Of a stretch of 64,000 nucleotides of DNA, positions 12,618-22,899 are shown piece after piece. Both the position numbers and the translations under genes were made by a program. The notes under the pieces are model-generated. The model was not told the origin of the DNA and ran no database searches. It was given only the letters and a program-made list of their open reading frames with translations. Position 1 is the stretch's first letter. The number at the start of each line of letters is the position of its first letter. Source of the DNA: Rhinopithecus roxellana (lineage: Eukaryota; Chordata; Mammalia; Primates; Cercopithecidae); assembly GCF_007565055.1 (NCBI RefSeq), contig NC_044553.1:126006978-126070977 (forward strand), given 5' to 3'.

Positions 12618-12744
12618 GTGCCCACTCCAGCTTGAACAAGGTGTGGCAAGAAGTAAGAGATCAGGTTGTACAAATATAGCAGCTGAGATCATACTACTGT
12701 GGAATGGCAGGATCAGTTGAGCAGGAATTAAAGTTCCTCCTGGT

Positions 12745-12880
12745 TGGCTGGGCACATGGCTCACACCTATAATCCCAGCACTTTGGTAGGCCCAGGTGGG
12801 AGGATCCCTGGAGGCCAGAAGTTCAAGGCCAACGTGGACAACAAAGTGAGACCCTGTCTCTAGAGAAATAAATAAATAAT
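12745..12880 (+). mobile_element. FLAM (Alu left monomer), sense
   Basis: TTGGCTGGGCACATGGCTCA to CCCTGTCTCTAGAGAAATAA; monomer length only. Confidence 0.88.
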
Positions 12881-12949
12881 AAATTTAAAAGACCAAGACA
12901 AGTGTGATTTAAGGGGATATGTATGGGTGCCAAGTTAACAAGGGGTGGG

Positions 12950-13480
12950 TTGTGGTGGTCTTTTTATTTTGTCAACCTGGTGAGGCTACTGTCCCAGCTG
13001 TTCTATCAAATACATACCCCGTGTTGCTAGAAGGTATTTATTGGATGTGATTAAATTTCATATCAGTTGACTTTAAGTAAAGGAGATGATGCCAGACAGT
13101 CCAGCTGGGCCTGATTCAATGAGTTGGAGGACCTTGAGGCAGAGCTCCAGCTTCCTGAGAGAAGGCGGAATGGTAGCCCCAAAGCTGTCTGCTTCGTAAT
13201 CCCTGGGCCATGTGACTATGTTAGTTTACATGGCAAGAGGAGAATTAAAATTGCAGATGGAATTAAGGCTGCTAGTCAACTGACTTGAGATAGAGACATT
13301 ACCCTGTATTATCTGGGGGACAGGGATGTTGTCACACAGACTTCTAAAGGTAGAAGAGGGGACAGGAGCACAGTCCAAGAGAAAGGTGTGAGGCCAGAGC
13401 AACCTGACAGCAGTGCCAACTGTGGGCTTTGAAGATGGAGAAAGTCAAGGGAGTAAGGCAGGATCCAGGAATGTGAGTGG
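12950..13480. mobile_element. Old MaLR/LTR-like relic
   Basis: Phrases such as TTTTGTCAACCTGGTGAGGC, TTGGATGTGATTAAATTTCA and GTGACTATGTTAGTTTACAT recall ancient mammalian LTR relics. No coding capacity and no clear ends. Confidence 0.4.
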
Positions 13481-13486
13481 CCTCTA

Positions 13487-13738
13487 GACCAACATGGAGA
13501 AATCCCGTCTCTACTAAAAACACAAAAACTAGCCAGGCATGGTGGCACATGCCTATAATCCCAGCTACTTGGGAGGCTGAGGCAGAAGAATCGCTTGACC
13601 CTCGGAGGCAGAGGTTGTGGTGAGCCGAGATTGAGCCATTGCACTCCAGCCTGGGCGACAGAGCAAGACTCTGCCTCAAAGAAAAAAAAAAACAAAAAAA
13701 CAAACAAACAAAAAAAAACAAAAAACAAAAAAAACAAG
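13487..13738 (+). mobile_element. 5'-truncated Alu with long A-rich tail
   Basis: Starts mid-left-monomer at AGACCAACATGGAGAAATCC; the tail decays into AAAC repeats to 13738. Confidence 0.93.
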
Positions 13739-13890
13739 CTGGGGAAGGGGAAGACAGGGAAGCAGATGTGGTCTTAACACCTCTAGAAAGGAACGCAGTC
13801 CTGCTGACATGTCAGTGTTGGCCCAGGAAGACTCAGATGAACTCCTGAACTGCAGAAGTGTAATAGAATAAATTTGCATCATTTTAAGCC

Positions 13891-14704
13891 ACTGTTGCCT
13901 GTGGCTGCTGTAACACATTATCATAACCTGGTGGTTTAAAACAACAGATAGGCCAGGCGCGGTGGCTCACTCCTGTAATCCCAGCACTGTGTAATGCCAA
14001 AGCAGGCAGATCACGAGGTCAGGAGATCGAGACCATCCTGGCCAAGATGGTGAAACCTCATCTCTACTAAAATACAAAAAATTAGCCAGGCGTGGTGGTA
14101 CACACCTGTAGTCCCAGCTACTCAGGAGGCTGAGGCAGGGGAATCGCTTGAACCAGGGAGTCGGAGGTTGCAGTGAGGTGAGACTGCGCCACTGTACTCC
14201 AGCCTGGCAACAGAGCAAGACTCTGTCTCAAAAAACAAACAAACAACAACAACAACAAACTAGATATTAATTATCTTGAAGTTCTGGAGGCCGGAAGGCC
14301 AAAATTCAAGGCAGCAATAGGGTCTTGCCTCCACCATTCTTTACCTACTCAGTTTTGGGGGCTGCCAGCATTCTATGACTGTGGCTGTGTGGCTGCTTCA
14401 CTCCCCTCTCTGTCTCTGTGTTCACACTGCCTCTTTCTCTGGGTCTGCTCTCTGAGTGTCTCTTGTAAGCACACTGCTTATTGGATTTAGGGCCCCTTCA
14501 GATAATCTCTGATGATGCCATCTCAAGAAGTTAGATCTGCTAAGACCCTTTTTCTTCATATAAGGTAACTGTCTTCGTCTGTTAAAGCTGCTATAACAAA
14601 GCACCATAGACCGGGTGGCTATAAACAGGAGAAATGTATTACTCACAGTACTGGAAGCTGAGTGCCCAAGATCACAGCACCACGGAGTCGGTGTCTGGTG
14701 AGGG
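13891..14704 (+). repeat. Segmental duplication copy B, split by an Alu
   Basis: Second copy of the 11312-11805 block in the same orientation, 2.1 kb downstream. An Alu at 13951-14259 interrupts it at AACAACAGATA and is absent from copy A, so the duplication may predate the Alu. Sequence 14705-14950 continues the LTR-like block. Confidence 0.85.
13951..14259 (+). mobile_element. Alu, sense, inside duplication copy B
   Basis: GGCCAGGCGCGGTGGCTCAC to an (AAC)n tail; flanked by CAACAGATA and ACTAGATATTA remnants of the LTR-like host sequence. Confidence 0.94.
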
Positions 14705-14968
14705 CCCGGTGTCTGGTTCTCAGTGGCTGTTGTCTGGCACATCCCACCCATGAGGACTCTACCCTTGTGACCTGTCACCTCCCAAAGGCCCTGCCTCCTA
14801 ATACCATCACCTTGGTGACGGGGCTCCAACATAGTAGTAACATTCACAGGTTCCAGGGATTTGACATGGGTGTTTGCTGGGGGATGCTTCTTCAGTTTAC
14901 CAGAGCCACTAAATTTGTAGTAATTTGTTGTGACCATGACAGAAACCTAAAAACAGGACGGTATCTTT

Positions 14969-15240
14969 TGTTTTGTTTTGTTTTTTGAGACGGAGTTTTG
15001 CTCTTGTTGCCTAGGCTGGAGTGCAATGGAGTGATCTTGGCTCACCACAACCTCTGCCTCCTGGGTTCAAGCAATTCTCCTGCTTCAGCCTCTCAAGTAG
15101 CTGGGATTGCAGGCATGTGCCACCATGCCCGGCCTTCTCCATGTTGGTCAGGTTGGTCTCAAACTCCTGACCTCAGGTGGTCTACCCGCCTCAGCCTCCC
15201 AAAGTGCTGGGTTTACAGGGGTGAGCCACTGCCCCAGCCC
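14969..15240 (-). mobile_element. Alu, antisense, internal deletion, TSD
   Basis: TSD CAGGACGGTATCTTT (14954-14968) and CAGGACAGTAACTTT (15241-15255). About 40 bp are missing where CCCGGC joins CTTCTCCATG. Confidence 0.93.
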
Positions 15241-15454
15241 CAGGACAGTAACTTTCTGAGGGCCTGCCCTCCAGATTTCAGACTGGCCCAGCCAGTCCCC
15301 ATAGTGCATAAGCCAATTCCTTGCAGTTAATCTCCTACTGATTCTCCTTTTCTGGTTGAACCCTGACTGACATAATATGCCTGTGTCAATATCAGCCTGA
15401 CAAAGATGCAGAATATTTCCAAGTCCCCAGAAGTTTCCCACATACCTCTTTTCT

Positions 15455-15463
<9 letters not shown>

Positions 15464-15485
<22 letters not shown>

Positions 15486-15785
15486 GAGACAGAGTCTTGC
15501 TCTGTCGCCCAGGCTGGAGTGCAGTGGCACGATCTCAGCTCTCTGAAAACTCCGCCTCCTGGGTTCACACCATTCTCCTGCCTCAGCCTCCCGAGTAGCT
15601 GGGACTACAGGCGCCACCACCACGCCCGGCTAATTTTTTTTTTTTTTTTTTTTTTTTTTGTATTTTTAGTAGAGACGAAATTTCACCATGTTAGCCAGGA
15701 TGGTCTCGATCTCCTTATCTCGTGATCCGCCCACCTCGGCCTCCCAAAGTGCTGGTATTACAGGCGTGAGCCACTGCACCTGGCC
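15464..15785 (-). mobile_element. AluY-like, antisense
   Basis: Long poly-T, middle poly-T of about 23 bases, ends CACTGCACCTGGCC. Confidence 0.95.
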
Positions 15786-15863
15786 TGTCCACCACACGCC
15801 TCTTTTTCAGTCCATCCTACTCCCTGCAGACCACCTCACCCAAGCAAACACTTTCTGACTTCT

Positions 15864-16170
15864 TTTTTTTTTTTTTTTTTTTTTTGAGACAGAGTCTCAC
15901 TCTGTCACTCAGGCTAGAGTGCGGTGGCGTGATCTTAGCTCATTGCAACCTCTGCCTCCTGGGTTCAAGCGATTCTTCTGCCTCAGCCCCCTGAGTAGCT
16001 GGGATTACAGGAACCCACCACCACACCCGGCTAATTTTTTGTATGTTTAATAGAGAAGGGGTTTCTCCATGTTGGCCAGGCTGGTGTGGAACTCCTGACC
16101 TCAAGTGATCTGCCCGCCTCGGCCTCCCAAAGTGCTGGGATTACAAGGGTGAGCCACCACGCCCAGCCAA
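15864..16170 (-). mobile_element. Alu, antisense, with TSD
   Basis: TSD TTTCTGACTTCT at 15852-15863 and 16171-16182. Confidence 0.96.
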
Positions 16171-16443
16171 TTTCTGACTTCTGTCATCAGTGAGTAGTGC
16201 TGTCTGTCATGGAAGTTCATATAGATGGAATCCCACAATATGTACGTTGTCTTGTGTGTGGAAAATTATAGAATAATTTTGAGGCTCATCTGTTTTATAC
16301 TACTTGTATATCCAATTCTCTTCCCCTTTTAAAAACGTTTTTTCAGTATTTAATGTTTTGATTTTTGTGTGGTAAAATACACATAAAATTTACCATCTTA
16401 GCCATTTTCAGTGCATAGTTAAGTCTATTTACATTGCTGTGTA

Positions 16444-16748
16444 GACTGGGTGCAGTGGCTTATGCCTATAATCCCAGCACTTTGGGAGGCCGAGGCGGGC
16501 GGATCATGAGGTCAGGAGATCGAGACCATCCTGGCGAACTCAGTGAAAACCCGTCTCTACTGAAAATACAAAAATTAGCCAGGTGTGGTGGTGGGCACCT
16601 GTAGTCCCAGTTACTTGGGAGGCTGAGGCAGGAGAATGGTGTGAACCCGGGAGGGGAGCTTGCAGTGAGCCAAGATCACACCACTGCACTCCAGCCTGGG
16701 TGATAGAGCGAGACTCCATCTCTAAAAAAACAAACCAAAACAAAAAAC
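16444..16748 (+). mobile_element. Alu, sense, with TSD
   Basis: Perfect TSD ACATTGCTGTGTA at 16431-16443 and 16749-16761, splitting antisense L1. Confidence 0.96.
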
Positions 16749-17130
16749 ACATTGCTGTGTAACTGCCACCGCTATCCATCTCCAGAAGTCTTTTCATCTT
16801 GCAGACCTGAAACCCTGTACCCATTACACAACTCCCATTTCCCCTTCTCCAGACCCTGGCAACCACCATCCCACTTTCTGTCTCCCAAATGTAACTCCCT
16901 AGGCACCTCATCTGAGTGCAGTCACACGGTGCGTCTCCGTTTGTGCCTGGCCCATTTCATTTAGCACAGTGTCCTCAAGGTTCATCCATGTGGCAGCATG
17001 TGACAGTTTCTCCACTTTTAAAACCTGAATAATATTCCATCATATGGATATACTGCCTTTTGTTTATCCATTCACCTGTCAGTGGACAGTTGGTTTCTTC
17101 CACATTTTAGCTGTTATGAAGACTGTTGCT

Positions 17131-17273
17131 ATGCCTGTTGTCCCAGGATTTGGGAGGCTGAGGCGGGAGAATCACTTGAACCCAAAAGGCAGAGGCTGCA
17201 GTGTGCCAAGATCATACTACTGCACTCTAGCCTGGGTGACAGAGCAAGACTCTGTTAAAAAAAAAAAAAAAAT
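17131..17273 (+). mobile_element. Alu-derived right-monomer fragment (FRAM-like)
   Basis: TGCCTGTTGTCCCAGGATTT to GACTCTGTTAAAAAA; about 143 bp. Confidence 0.85.
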
Positions 17274-17469
17274 GTAGCTATGAACATGGGTGTACAAATA
17301 TCTCTTCAAAATCCTGTTTTCAATTTTTTTGGTATATATCTTGCTTATTTTTTTTTTTTAGGAAACATATTGTTTTCCATAGTGGCACCATTTTACATTC
17401 CCACTAAGAGCACAGAGTTCCAATTTAATCATATCCATGCCAACACTTGTTACTTTATTTTTATTTTGT

Positions 17470-17628
17470 TATTATTATTATTAAGATGGAGTCTCACTCT
17501 GTCACTCAGGCTGGAGTGTAGTGGCAGGATCTTGGCTCACTGCAACCTCTGCCTCCTGGGTTCAAGCAAGTCTCCTGCCTCAGCCTCCCAAGTAGCTGGG
17601 ACTACAGGCGTGAACTACCGCTCCCGGC
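17470..17628 (-). mobile_element. Alu with internal deletion, antisense
   Basis: AAGATGGAGTCTCACTCTGT to GTGAACTACCGCTCCCGGCC; about half of an Alu. Confidence 0.88.
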
Positions 17629-17811
17629 CTTGTTTGTTGATAGTAGGCATCCTGATGAGTGTGACATGGAAGAACACAAGGACAAATCCTTTTCATTGCT
17701 GAGTAATATTCTATTATATGAACTGTATTTGTTTATTCTCCTATTTGTGCACTTTGGGTTGTTTCTAGTTTTTTTCGATTATAAATAAGCTGGTAAAAAT
17801 ATTCATTATAC

Positions 17812-18110
17812 AGCCAGGTGCGGTGGCTCAGGCCTGTAATCCCAGCACTTTGGGAGGCATAGGTGGGTGGATCACCTGAGGTGGGGAGTTGGAGACCAGC
17901 CTGACCAACATGGAGTTGGTCTCTACTAAAAATGCAAATTAGCCTGGAGTGGTTGCACATGCCTGTAATCCCAGCTACTTGGGAGGCTGAGGCAGGAGAA
18001 TCGCTTTTACCCGGGAGGTGGAGGTTTTGGTGAGCGGAGATCAGGCCATTGCACTCCAGCCTGGGCGACAAGAATGAAACTCTGTCTCAAAAAAAAAAAA
18101 AAAAAAAAAG
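17812..18110 (+). mobile_element. Alu, sense
   Basis: AGCCAGGTGCGGTGGCTCAG to a poly-A tail of about 20. Confidence 0.95.
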
Positions 18111-18200
18111 ACAAAAAAAGAATAGTCATTATATAAGTTTTTGTGCAGAGATTAATTTGTATTTCTATTAGGTAACTACTTAGAAGTAGAATTACCATCA

Positions 18201-18500
18201 GGCCGGGCGCGGTGGCTCACGCCTGTAAACCCAGCACTTTGGGAGGCCGAGGCAGGTGGATCACGAGGTCAGGAGATCGAGACCATCTTGGCTAACACAG
18301 TGAAACTCCGTCTCTACTAAAAATACAAAAAATTAGCTGGGCGAGGTGGCGGCGCCTGTAGTCCCAGCTACTCGGGAGGCTGAGGCAGGAGAATGGCGGG
18401 AACCCGGGAGGCGGAGCTTGCCGTGAGCTGAGCTCCGGCCACTGCACTCCAGCCTGGGTGACAGAGCGAGACTCCGTCTCAAAAAAAAAAAAAAAAAAAA
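18201..18500 (+). mobile_element. AluY, Old World monkey type, with inverted-away TSD
   Basis: Carries GGCGAGGTGGCGGCGCC, GGCGGGAACCCGGGAGG and a CTCCGGCCACTG box. The left TSD GAAGTAGAATTACCATCA (18183-18200) has its partner not after the tail but reverse-complemented at 18628-18645. Confidence 0.95.
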
Positions 18501-18825
18501 GAACCCGGGCAACAATACAATGACAATGCAGGAAAAATGGGGCCAAAGACTCACACTTCAGAAAGAAACCACTTTGGAAGTCTTTTATAAAATTCAACAT
18601 ATATTTATTCAACATATATATCTCCTATGACGGTGATTCTACTTCTTTTTTTTTTTTTTTTTGACAAGGAGTCTCGCTCTGTCGCCCAGGCTGGAGTGCA
18701 GGGGCGCGATCTCGGCTCACTGCAAGCTCCGCCTCCCGGGTTCCCGCCATTCTCCTGCCTCAGCCTCCCGAGTAGCTGGGACCACAGGCGCCGCCACCTC
18801 GCCCGGCTAGTTGCCCGGGTTCTTT
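18501..18825 (-). other. Inverted segment with part-duplicated ends
   Basis: 18501-18645 reads as L1 sequence only when reverse-complemented, and its right end holds the reverse complement of the TSD of the Alu at 18201. It is followed by a partial antisense Alu (18646-18810) and by GTTGCCCGGGTTC, the exact reverse complement of 18501-18513. Best explained as an inversion that left short inverted duplications at both ends. Confidence 0.8.
18646..18810 (-). mobile_element. Partial Alu, antisense, 5' half absent
   Basis: Ends abruptly at CGCCCGGCTAG. It shares GGCGGCGCC and GGCGGGAACCCGGG (reverse complement) with the sense Alu at 18201 but has GATCGCGCC where that one has CTCCGGCC. Confidence 0.92.
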
Positions 18826-19198
18826 ACAATAGACACAAGCTCTCTGTCTATGACATGTACTGCAATATTGTCTATGCCTTTTCACTCTTTTAACATTATC
18901 TTTTAATGAGAAGTTTTAAATTTCTATCAAATCAATTTATGATTTTTTTCTAAAGGTACTAACCCTACATTTTTGAGAAATCTTGCCTACCTCTACTCTA
19001 CAATTATAAAATTATTCTCTTATGTTTTCTTCTAGAAGCTTTGTATCTTTAGCTTTCAAATTTAGGTCTAGATCCATACACAGTAAGTTACTTTTTGTAC
19101 ATGCTATTGGGGAGGAGGTTGAGTTTCAGTTTTTCCACATCGTTATGCGGTTATTCTAGTACCATTTTTTTTTTAAAAGTTTCTTTTTTCTTCTTCTT

Positions 19199-19503
19199 TT
19201 TTTTTTTTTTTTTTTTTTTTTTAATACGGAGTCTCTCTCTGTTGCCAGGTTGGAGTGCAGTGGCCTGATCTCAGCTCACTGCAACCTCCATCTCCTGGAT
19301 TCAAGCGATTGTCATGCCTCAGCCTCCCGGGTAGCTGGGAATGCAGGCGCCCACCACCACACCCAGGTAATTTTGGTATTTTCAGTAGAAACAAGGTTTC
19401 GCCATGTTGGCCAGGCTGGTCTCGAACTCCTGACCTCAGGTGATCCGCCCACCTCGGCCTCCCAAAGTGCTGCGATGACAGGCGTGAGCTACTGCGCCTG
19501 GCC
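19199..19503 (-). mobile_element. Alu, antisense
   Basis: Long poly-T then ACGGAGTCTCTCTCTGTTGC to ACTGCGCCTGGCC. This is the last repeat before the CYFIP1 promoter, about 350 bp upstream of the island. Confidence 0.95.
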
Positions 19504-19859
19504 GGGATTACATATTTTAAATTATCACAGTATAACTTGAATTTGGGTTCTGTGGTGTCATCTACAATGTAAAAACATTTGGAATCTAATTTTGAGACTC
19601 CACCCTGGGCACAGAAAAGCAGTAATCTGCTGATTTGAAAATGTGTAGACTGGGAACCAGAATGTCATCCAAACCCCCGTTTTGCAGGAATGTGAGAAAG
19701 TGCTATCTGAATATTGAGTCAGCTGGTAGATTGTCTCAATCCGCTGGTCAAGAGTCATTTGCTGCTTTTTGCCTTACGCAGAGCACAGGCGGGCGTAACC
19801 AAACCTTCATAATCTAGAGGCCGGACTAGAATATCTGATGCCCATCCTTACGGTTCTCC
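19504..19859. other. Proximal upstream region of CYFIP1
   Basis: Repeat-free single-copy DNA between the last Alu and the CpG island. No motif I can defend. Confidence 0.5.
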
Positions 19860-20029
19860 GTGAGAACCAGGGGTCGCGGGTGAAGGGGGAGTGAGGTTGC
19901 TGGGGCCGAGCAGGGGTTTAGGGCAGTTTGCCTAAGCACGCCTGTGAGCAGCTCACTCCCCTCAGCGTTTCCGTGTGAGGTCTGTTACTTCACCGGCCTT
20001 TCAAGATTGTTTTCTGGCACGAGCTCAAA

Positions 20030-20174
20030 TCAGGTTTTCTTCCCGTTCCGGCAGGTCGGCGCTCGGATTTGCCCCCGGCTCTCGTGGGCGACGGGGCCGC
20101 AGGGGCCGGTGGGGGGGTCCCCAGCTGGCTCTGCGCGCCGACCTGCCGCTCCTGGAACCCGCCGACCGGCGCAG
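20030..20174 (+). other. CYFIP1: Candidate alternative first exon, donor after 20174
   Basis: CCGGCGCAG|GTGAGTGCC is a near-consensus 5' splice site. The preceding 145 bases contain no ATG. The left boundary is arbitrary. It could serve as an alternative CYFIP1 leader exon, or join the downstream candidate through the acceptor-like site near 20360. Confidence 0.45.
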
Positions 20175-20591
20175 GTGAGTGCCTCCTGCCAGGCGGGGCG
20201 GCGCCGCGGGGCGGCGCCACAGGACGCCGGGGGCGTCCCCCTGAGCTCTTTCCCGGCGGAGCCCCGGGACGGCGTGCGGACCCCGTTCCTCCGCGCTTGA
20301 GCCGGACGGACCCGCGAGAGGACCCACGCCCACTCCGCCCCGACCCCGTCGTCCCGCGCAGGCTGAGGTGGCGCCGGCCGGCAGGTGGCCAGGGGCGCTC
20401 CGCCTGGGAGGACACCTTCGGCGGCCGGCGTGGGGGAAGCGGCCGGCCGGGGACGCCCCGCCGGGAGGAGGGAGCGGCCGGGGCCGCGGCCGGGAGGGAG
20501 GAGCGCCGGGAGGAAGAGGCCGAGCCGGGAGAGCCCCCGCCCCGGAGGAAGGGGAGGAGGCCGAGTGTTTCCTGGCGCATTCCCGGCCAGC

Positions 20592-20608
20592 CCGAGTGAC
20601 TCACTCGG
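20592..20608. promoter_or_regulatory. 17-bp palindrome with AP-1 (TGACTCA) core
   Basis: CCGAGTGACTCACTCGG is a perfect inverted repeat around a central C, and its core TGACTCA (20597-20603) is the AP-1/TRE consensus. It lies about 55 bases before the donor at 20660, so it would be inside the leader exon or just downstream of the transcription start. Confidence 0.55.
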
Positions 20609-20612
20609 CCAA

Positions 20613-20622
20613 GGAAACTCCC
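20613..20622 (+). promoter_or_regulatory. NF-kappaB-like decamer
   Basis: GGAAACTCCC fits GGRRNNYYCC and lies four bases after the AP-1 palindrome. It is a single motif match in GC-rich DNA, so only suggestive. Confidence 0.3.
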
Positions 20623-21130
20623 AGGGCCCGCCCAGGACCCCCAAGCTGCCGCGGACCCAGGTGAGAAACCCCGCTCGCCCGCGCCCGCCCGGCGGCCTCC
20701 GTGGGGTTCGAGTCCCCCTCGGAACCTGGGCCGGCCAGGGCGGCGGCGGGGCTGGGACGGAGTCCCCCCACCCCGGCGGCGCGGCCTCCCCGGCGGCGCG
20801 GCCTCCGGGATCGCCCTGGTCCCCGCGTCCCCCAGGTCGCGACCCCGGGCTCCCGCGCGTCCCGGGCTCCAGGTCCCCGCACTCCCTGCACCGGCTTCCC
20901 GGGCTCCTCGCCCCCGGCCTTTCGGCCTCGGCCCCGAGCTCCCCGCCCCCGCGTTCTCCGCCTCGCGCCCCGGGATCCCGGATTCCGCGCCCCTGCACGT
21001 GGCACAGCTCTAGTGGGGAAAGAATACCTTAGTGTTTCACGTTTTTGTTGGAAAGTAAGGAACAAGGAGATTGCTAAGGTCGCGCAGCAAGATCTGAACC
21101 CGTTTTTGTTTCGTGCCCCTGTGAGCACCG

Positions 21131-21877
21131 GAGGGAGCCCCGCGGAGCCATTCCGCGCATTCTTGGAGAGAGGAGTTTTGGGCTTTGTTAAGGAGGCGCG
21201 ATTGTTACGGGGGCCGCACTGTTTCGCACAGGCGTCTCAATTGTGTATTTTAAGGGTGAAATGCGTGAGCTTAATTTGCCGCACATTGTGGGTGTGACAA
21301 GAAGGGTGGAAGAATAATTGGGAAACGGAGTTGATGGAGCGTATTTTAAGCTGAGAGGGGCGTCTGGACGGTGTCAGCTCCGCTGTGAAGTCCAATCAGG
21401 GAGCGGCTGCTGATTGAGCCCAGCGCCGCATGGTCGCCGCTGGGGACTGAGGCTCGTGAGCGTTTGTTTTCTGGCGGCGCAGGGCGCCGTGGCCGCGCAG
21501 GGAACGGTGGTGGTTCTTGGAGTCGTCCGGCGGACTCCGGAATGAGGCGTGGTCGGAGCCGCGGTGATGCCCGGTGCAGGGCGCGCATTGCTGTGCTTGA
21601 CAGCTTGGTGGCTGCGACAGAGTCCCGGCCAGGCCGGGACCCGCGGGGGCCCCACGCGTGCTGCCGTGATGTCTAGATCTGCAGGCACGGAGCCTGGAAG
21701 AACCAGTCGCGTTGTGAGTGGGCGCGGACCGTAGCAGGTGTGCACTTGCAGGGCCAGTAGGAAGAGAGTGCCGGCGCCCTCACTGCGACCGAGGCGCCCT
21801 GGAGTCGTGGTGGAGGACGTTTCCTGCGTTAAGACAGGTGTCTGTGCCGCGCTCAAAGAAAATTTACCCCCTAAGTT
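21131..21877. other. GC-rich shoulder of the CpG island, start of intron 1
   Basis: Moderately CpG-rich, repeat-free DNA downstream of both candidate leader exons. It could hold intronic enhancer elements, but no specific motif stands out. Confidence 0.4.
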
Positions 21878-22140
21878 TGTGTGCGTGTTTAAATTTATTT
21901 TAAAATTTACATATAGTAAGATTCACTTTTTGGTGTGCAGTTCAGTGAACTTTTAACAGATGCGTGGACTGTAGTGACTGCCACTGCTGTCAGGATACTC
22001 AGGAAGGCAGCCTCTCTCCTCCCCGCTCTTGCAGCCACCTGTCTGTTCCTCAGTCCTCCTGCTTTGCCCGTTCCAGGATGTCACATGTGGGCTTGCAGTC
22101 TGGCTTGTTTCACTTAGCATAAGGCGTTGGACATTCAGCT
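21878..22140 (-). mobile_element. L1 3' relic, antisense
   Basis: AAATTTACATATAGTAAGAT, TTTGGTGTGCAGTTCAGTG and CTTGTTTCACTTAGCATAAG resemble antisense L1M 3' sequence. Confidence 0.65.
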
Positions 22141-22505
22141 ATGCTCTGGTTTGTCACTGAAGAGTAAAGATACAAGGGTCTGAAAAATGTGGCTCTCGGA
22201 TACAGCCTGAGAGAGAGACTAAAATGATAAAGTACTGAGAAAAATTACAAAACTATAGTTCATTAAAAACATTAAGCAGTATGGAACAGTGTATGCTAGA
22301 AGTGAAATTCCCTCGGTACTTCTAAGTCGTATACAGTCTTTTCTCTGCGTAAGCAATTTTTAAAATAACATAGCGAGATCATATTACATATATTATCGTA
22401 CATTTTTCACTTGATGATGTTAGGTTAGTTAAAGATCTTAGCAATCTTTACATGTTGATATATACGGTATATACACACAGATTTCCTTCAGTCTTTTAAA
22501 TAACT
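22141..22505. other. AT-rich intron DNA, nothing recognised
   Basis: No gene or family I can name between an L1 relic and the next Alu. Confidence 0.4.
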
Positions 22506-22517
22506 CTATAGTATTCT

Positions 22518-22813
22518 TTTTTTTTTTGAGATGGAGTTGCTCTGTGGCCCAGACTGGAGTGCAGTGGTACAAACTCGGCTCACCACAACCTCTGCCTCCT
22601 GGGTTCAGGTGGTTCTCCCACCTCAGCCTCCTGAGTAGATGGGATTACAGGCACGTGCCACCATACCCGGCTAATTTTTGTCTTTTTAGTAGAGACGGCG
22701 TTTTGCCATGTTGCCCAGGCTGGTCTTAAACTCCTGACCTCAAGTGATCCACCCGCCTCAGCCTCCCAACGTGCTGGGATTACAGGCATGAGCCACTGTG
22801 CCTGGCCAAATGA
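22518..22813 (-). mobile_element. Alu, antisense, with TSD
   Basis: TSD CTATAGTATTCT at 22506-22517 and 22814-22825. Confidence 0.96.
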
Positions 22814-22899
22814 CTATAGTATTCTGTAGTGTGGATGTTTCATAATTTTATCAGCCTCCTGTTAATTGACATTGTCAGAACCTCCGGTAAGACAGAACC

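Larger units (their letters stand above)
16320..19198 (-). mobile_element. L1 relics, antisense, broken by Alus
   Basis: L1 pieces in antisense orientation at 16320-16443, 16749-17130, 17274-17469, 17629-17811, 18111-18200 and 18826-19198, plus the inverted piece 18501-18645. Typical phrases are AATAATATTCCATCATATGG, TTTGTTTATCCATTCACCTG and TTTACATTCCCACTAAGAGC. Short, degraded, no coding frame. Confidence 0.78.
20361..20660 (+). other. CYFIP1: Candidate untranslated first exon, donor after 20660
   Basis: The sequence GGACCCAG|GTGAGA gives a strong 5' splice site at 20660/20661. The 300 bases before it contain no ATG, so splicing to the exon starting at 50295 or 50300 would give a leader free of upstream start codons. 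The left boundary shown is arbitrary: an acceptor-like GCGCAG lies just before it, so this could also be an internal leader exon joined to the upstream donor at 20174. Exon status is inferred from position and splice-site quality. Confidence 0.6.
19860..21130 (+). promoter_or_regulatory. CYFIP1: CpG island promoter of CYFIP1
   Basis: Very high GC with abundant CpG, densest at 20040-21000, in a window otherwise CpG-poor outside young Alus. No TATA box is apparent, as usual for housekeeping promoters. It contains GC-box-like G-rich stretches, an AP-1-cored palindrome and two good 5' splice sites. It is the only such island upstream of the ATG exon and has the right orientation and distance to be the CYFIP1 promoter. 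CpG density falls off after about 21130, with a weaker GC-rich shoulder to about 21860. The exact transcription start cannot be read from sequence. Confidence 0.88.

Noticed and set aside
20030..20998. 322-codon open frame on the minus strand, and overlapping frames on both strands in the CpG island
   Set aside because: Stop-poor only because of extreme GC; Arg/Pro/Gly-rich, no domain, overlaps the promoter.
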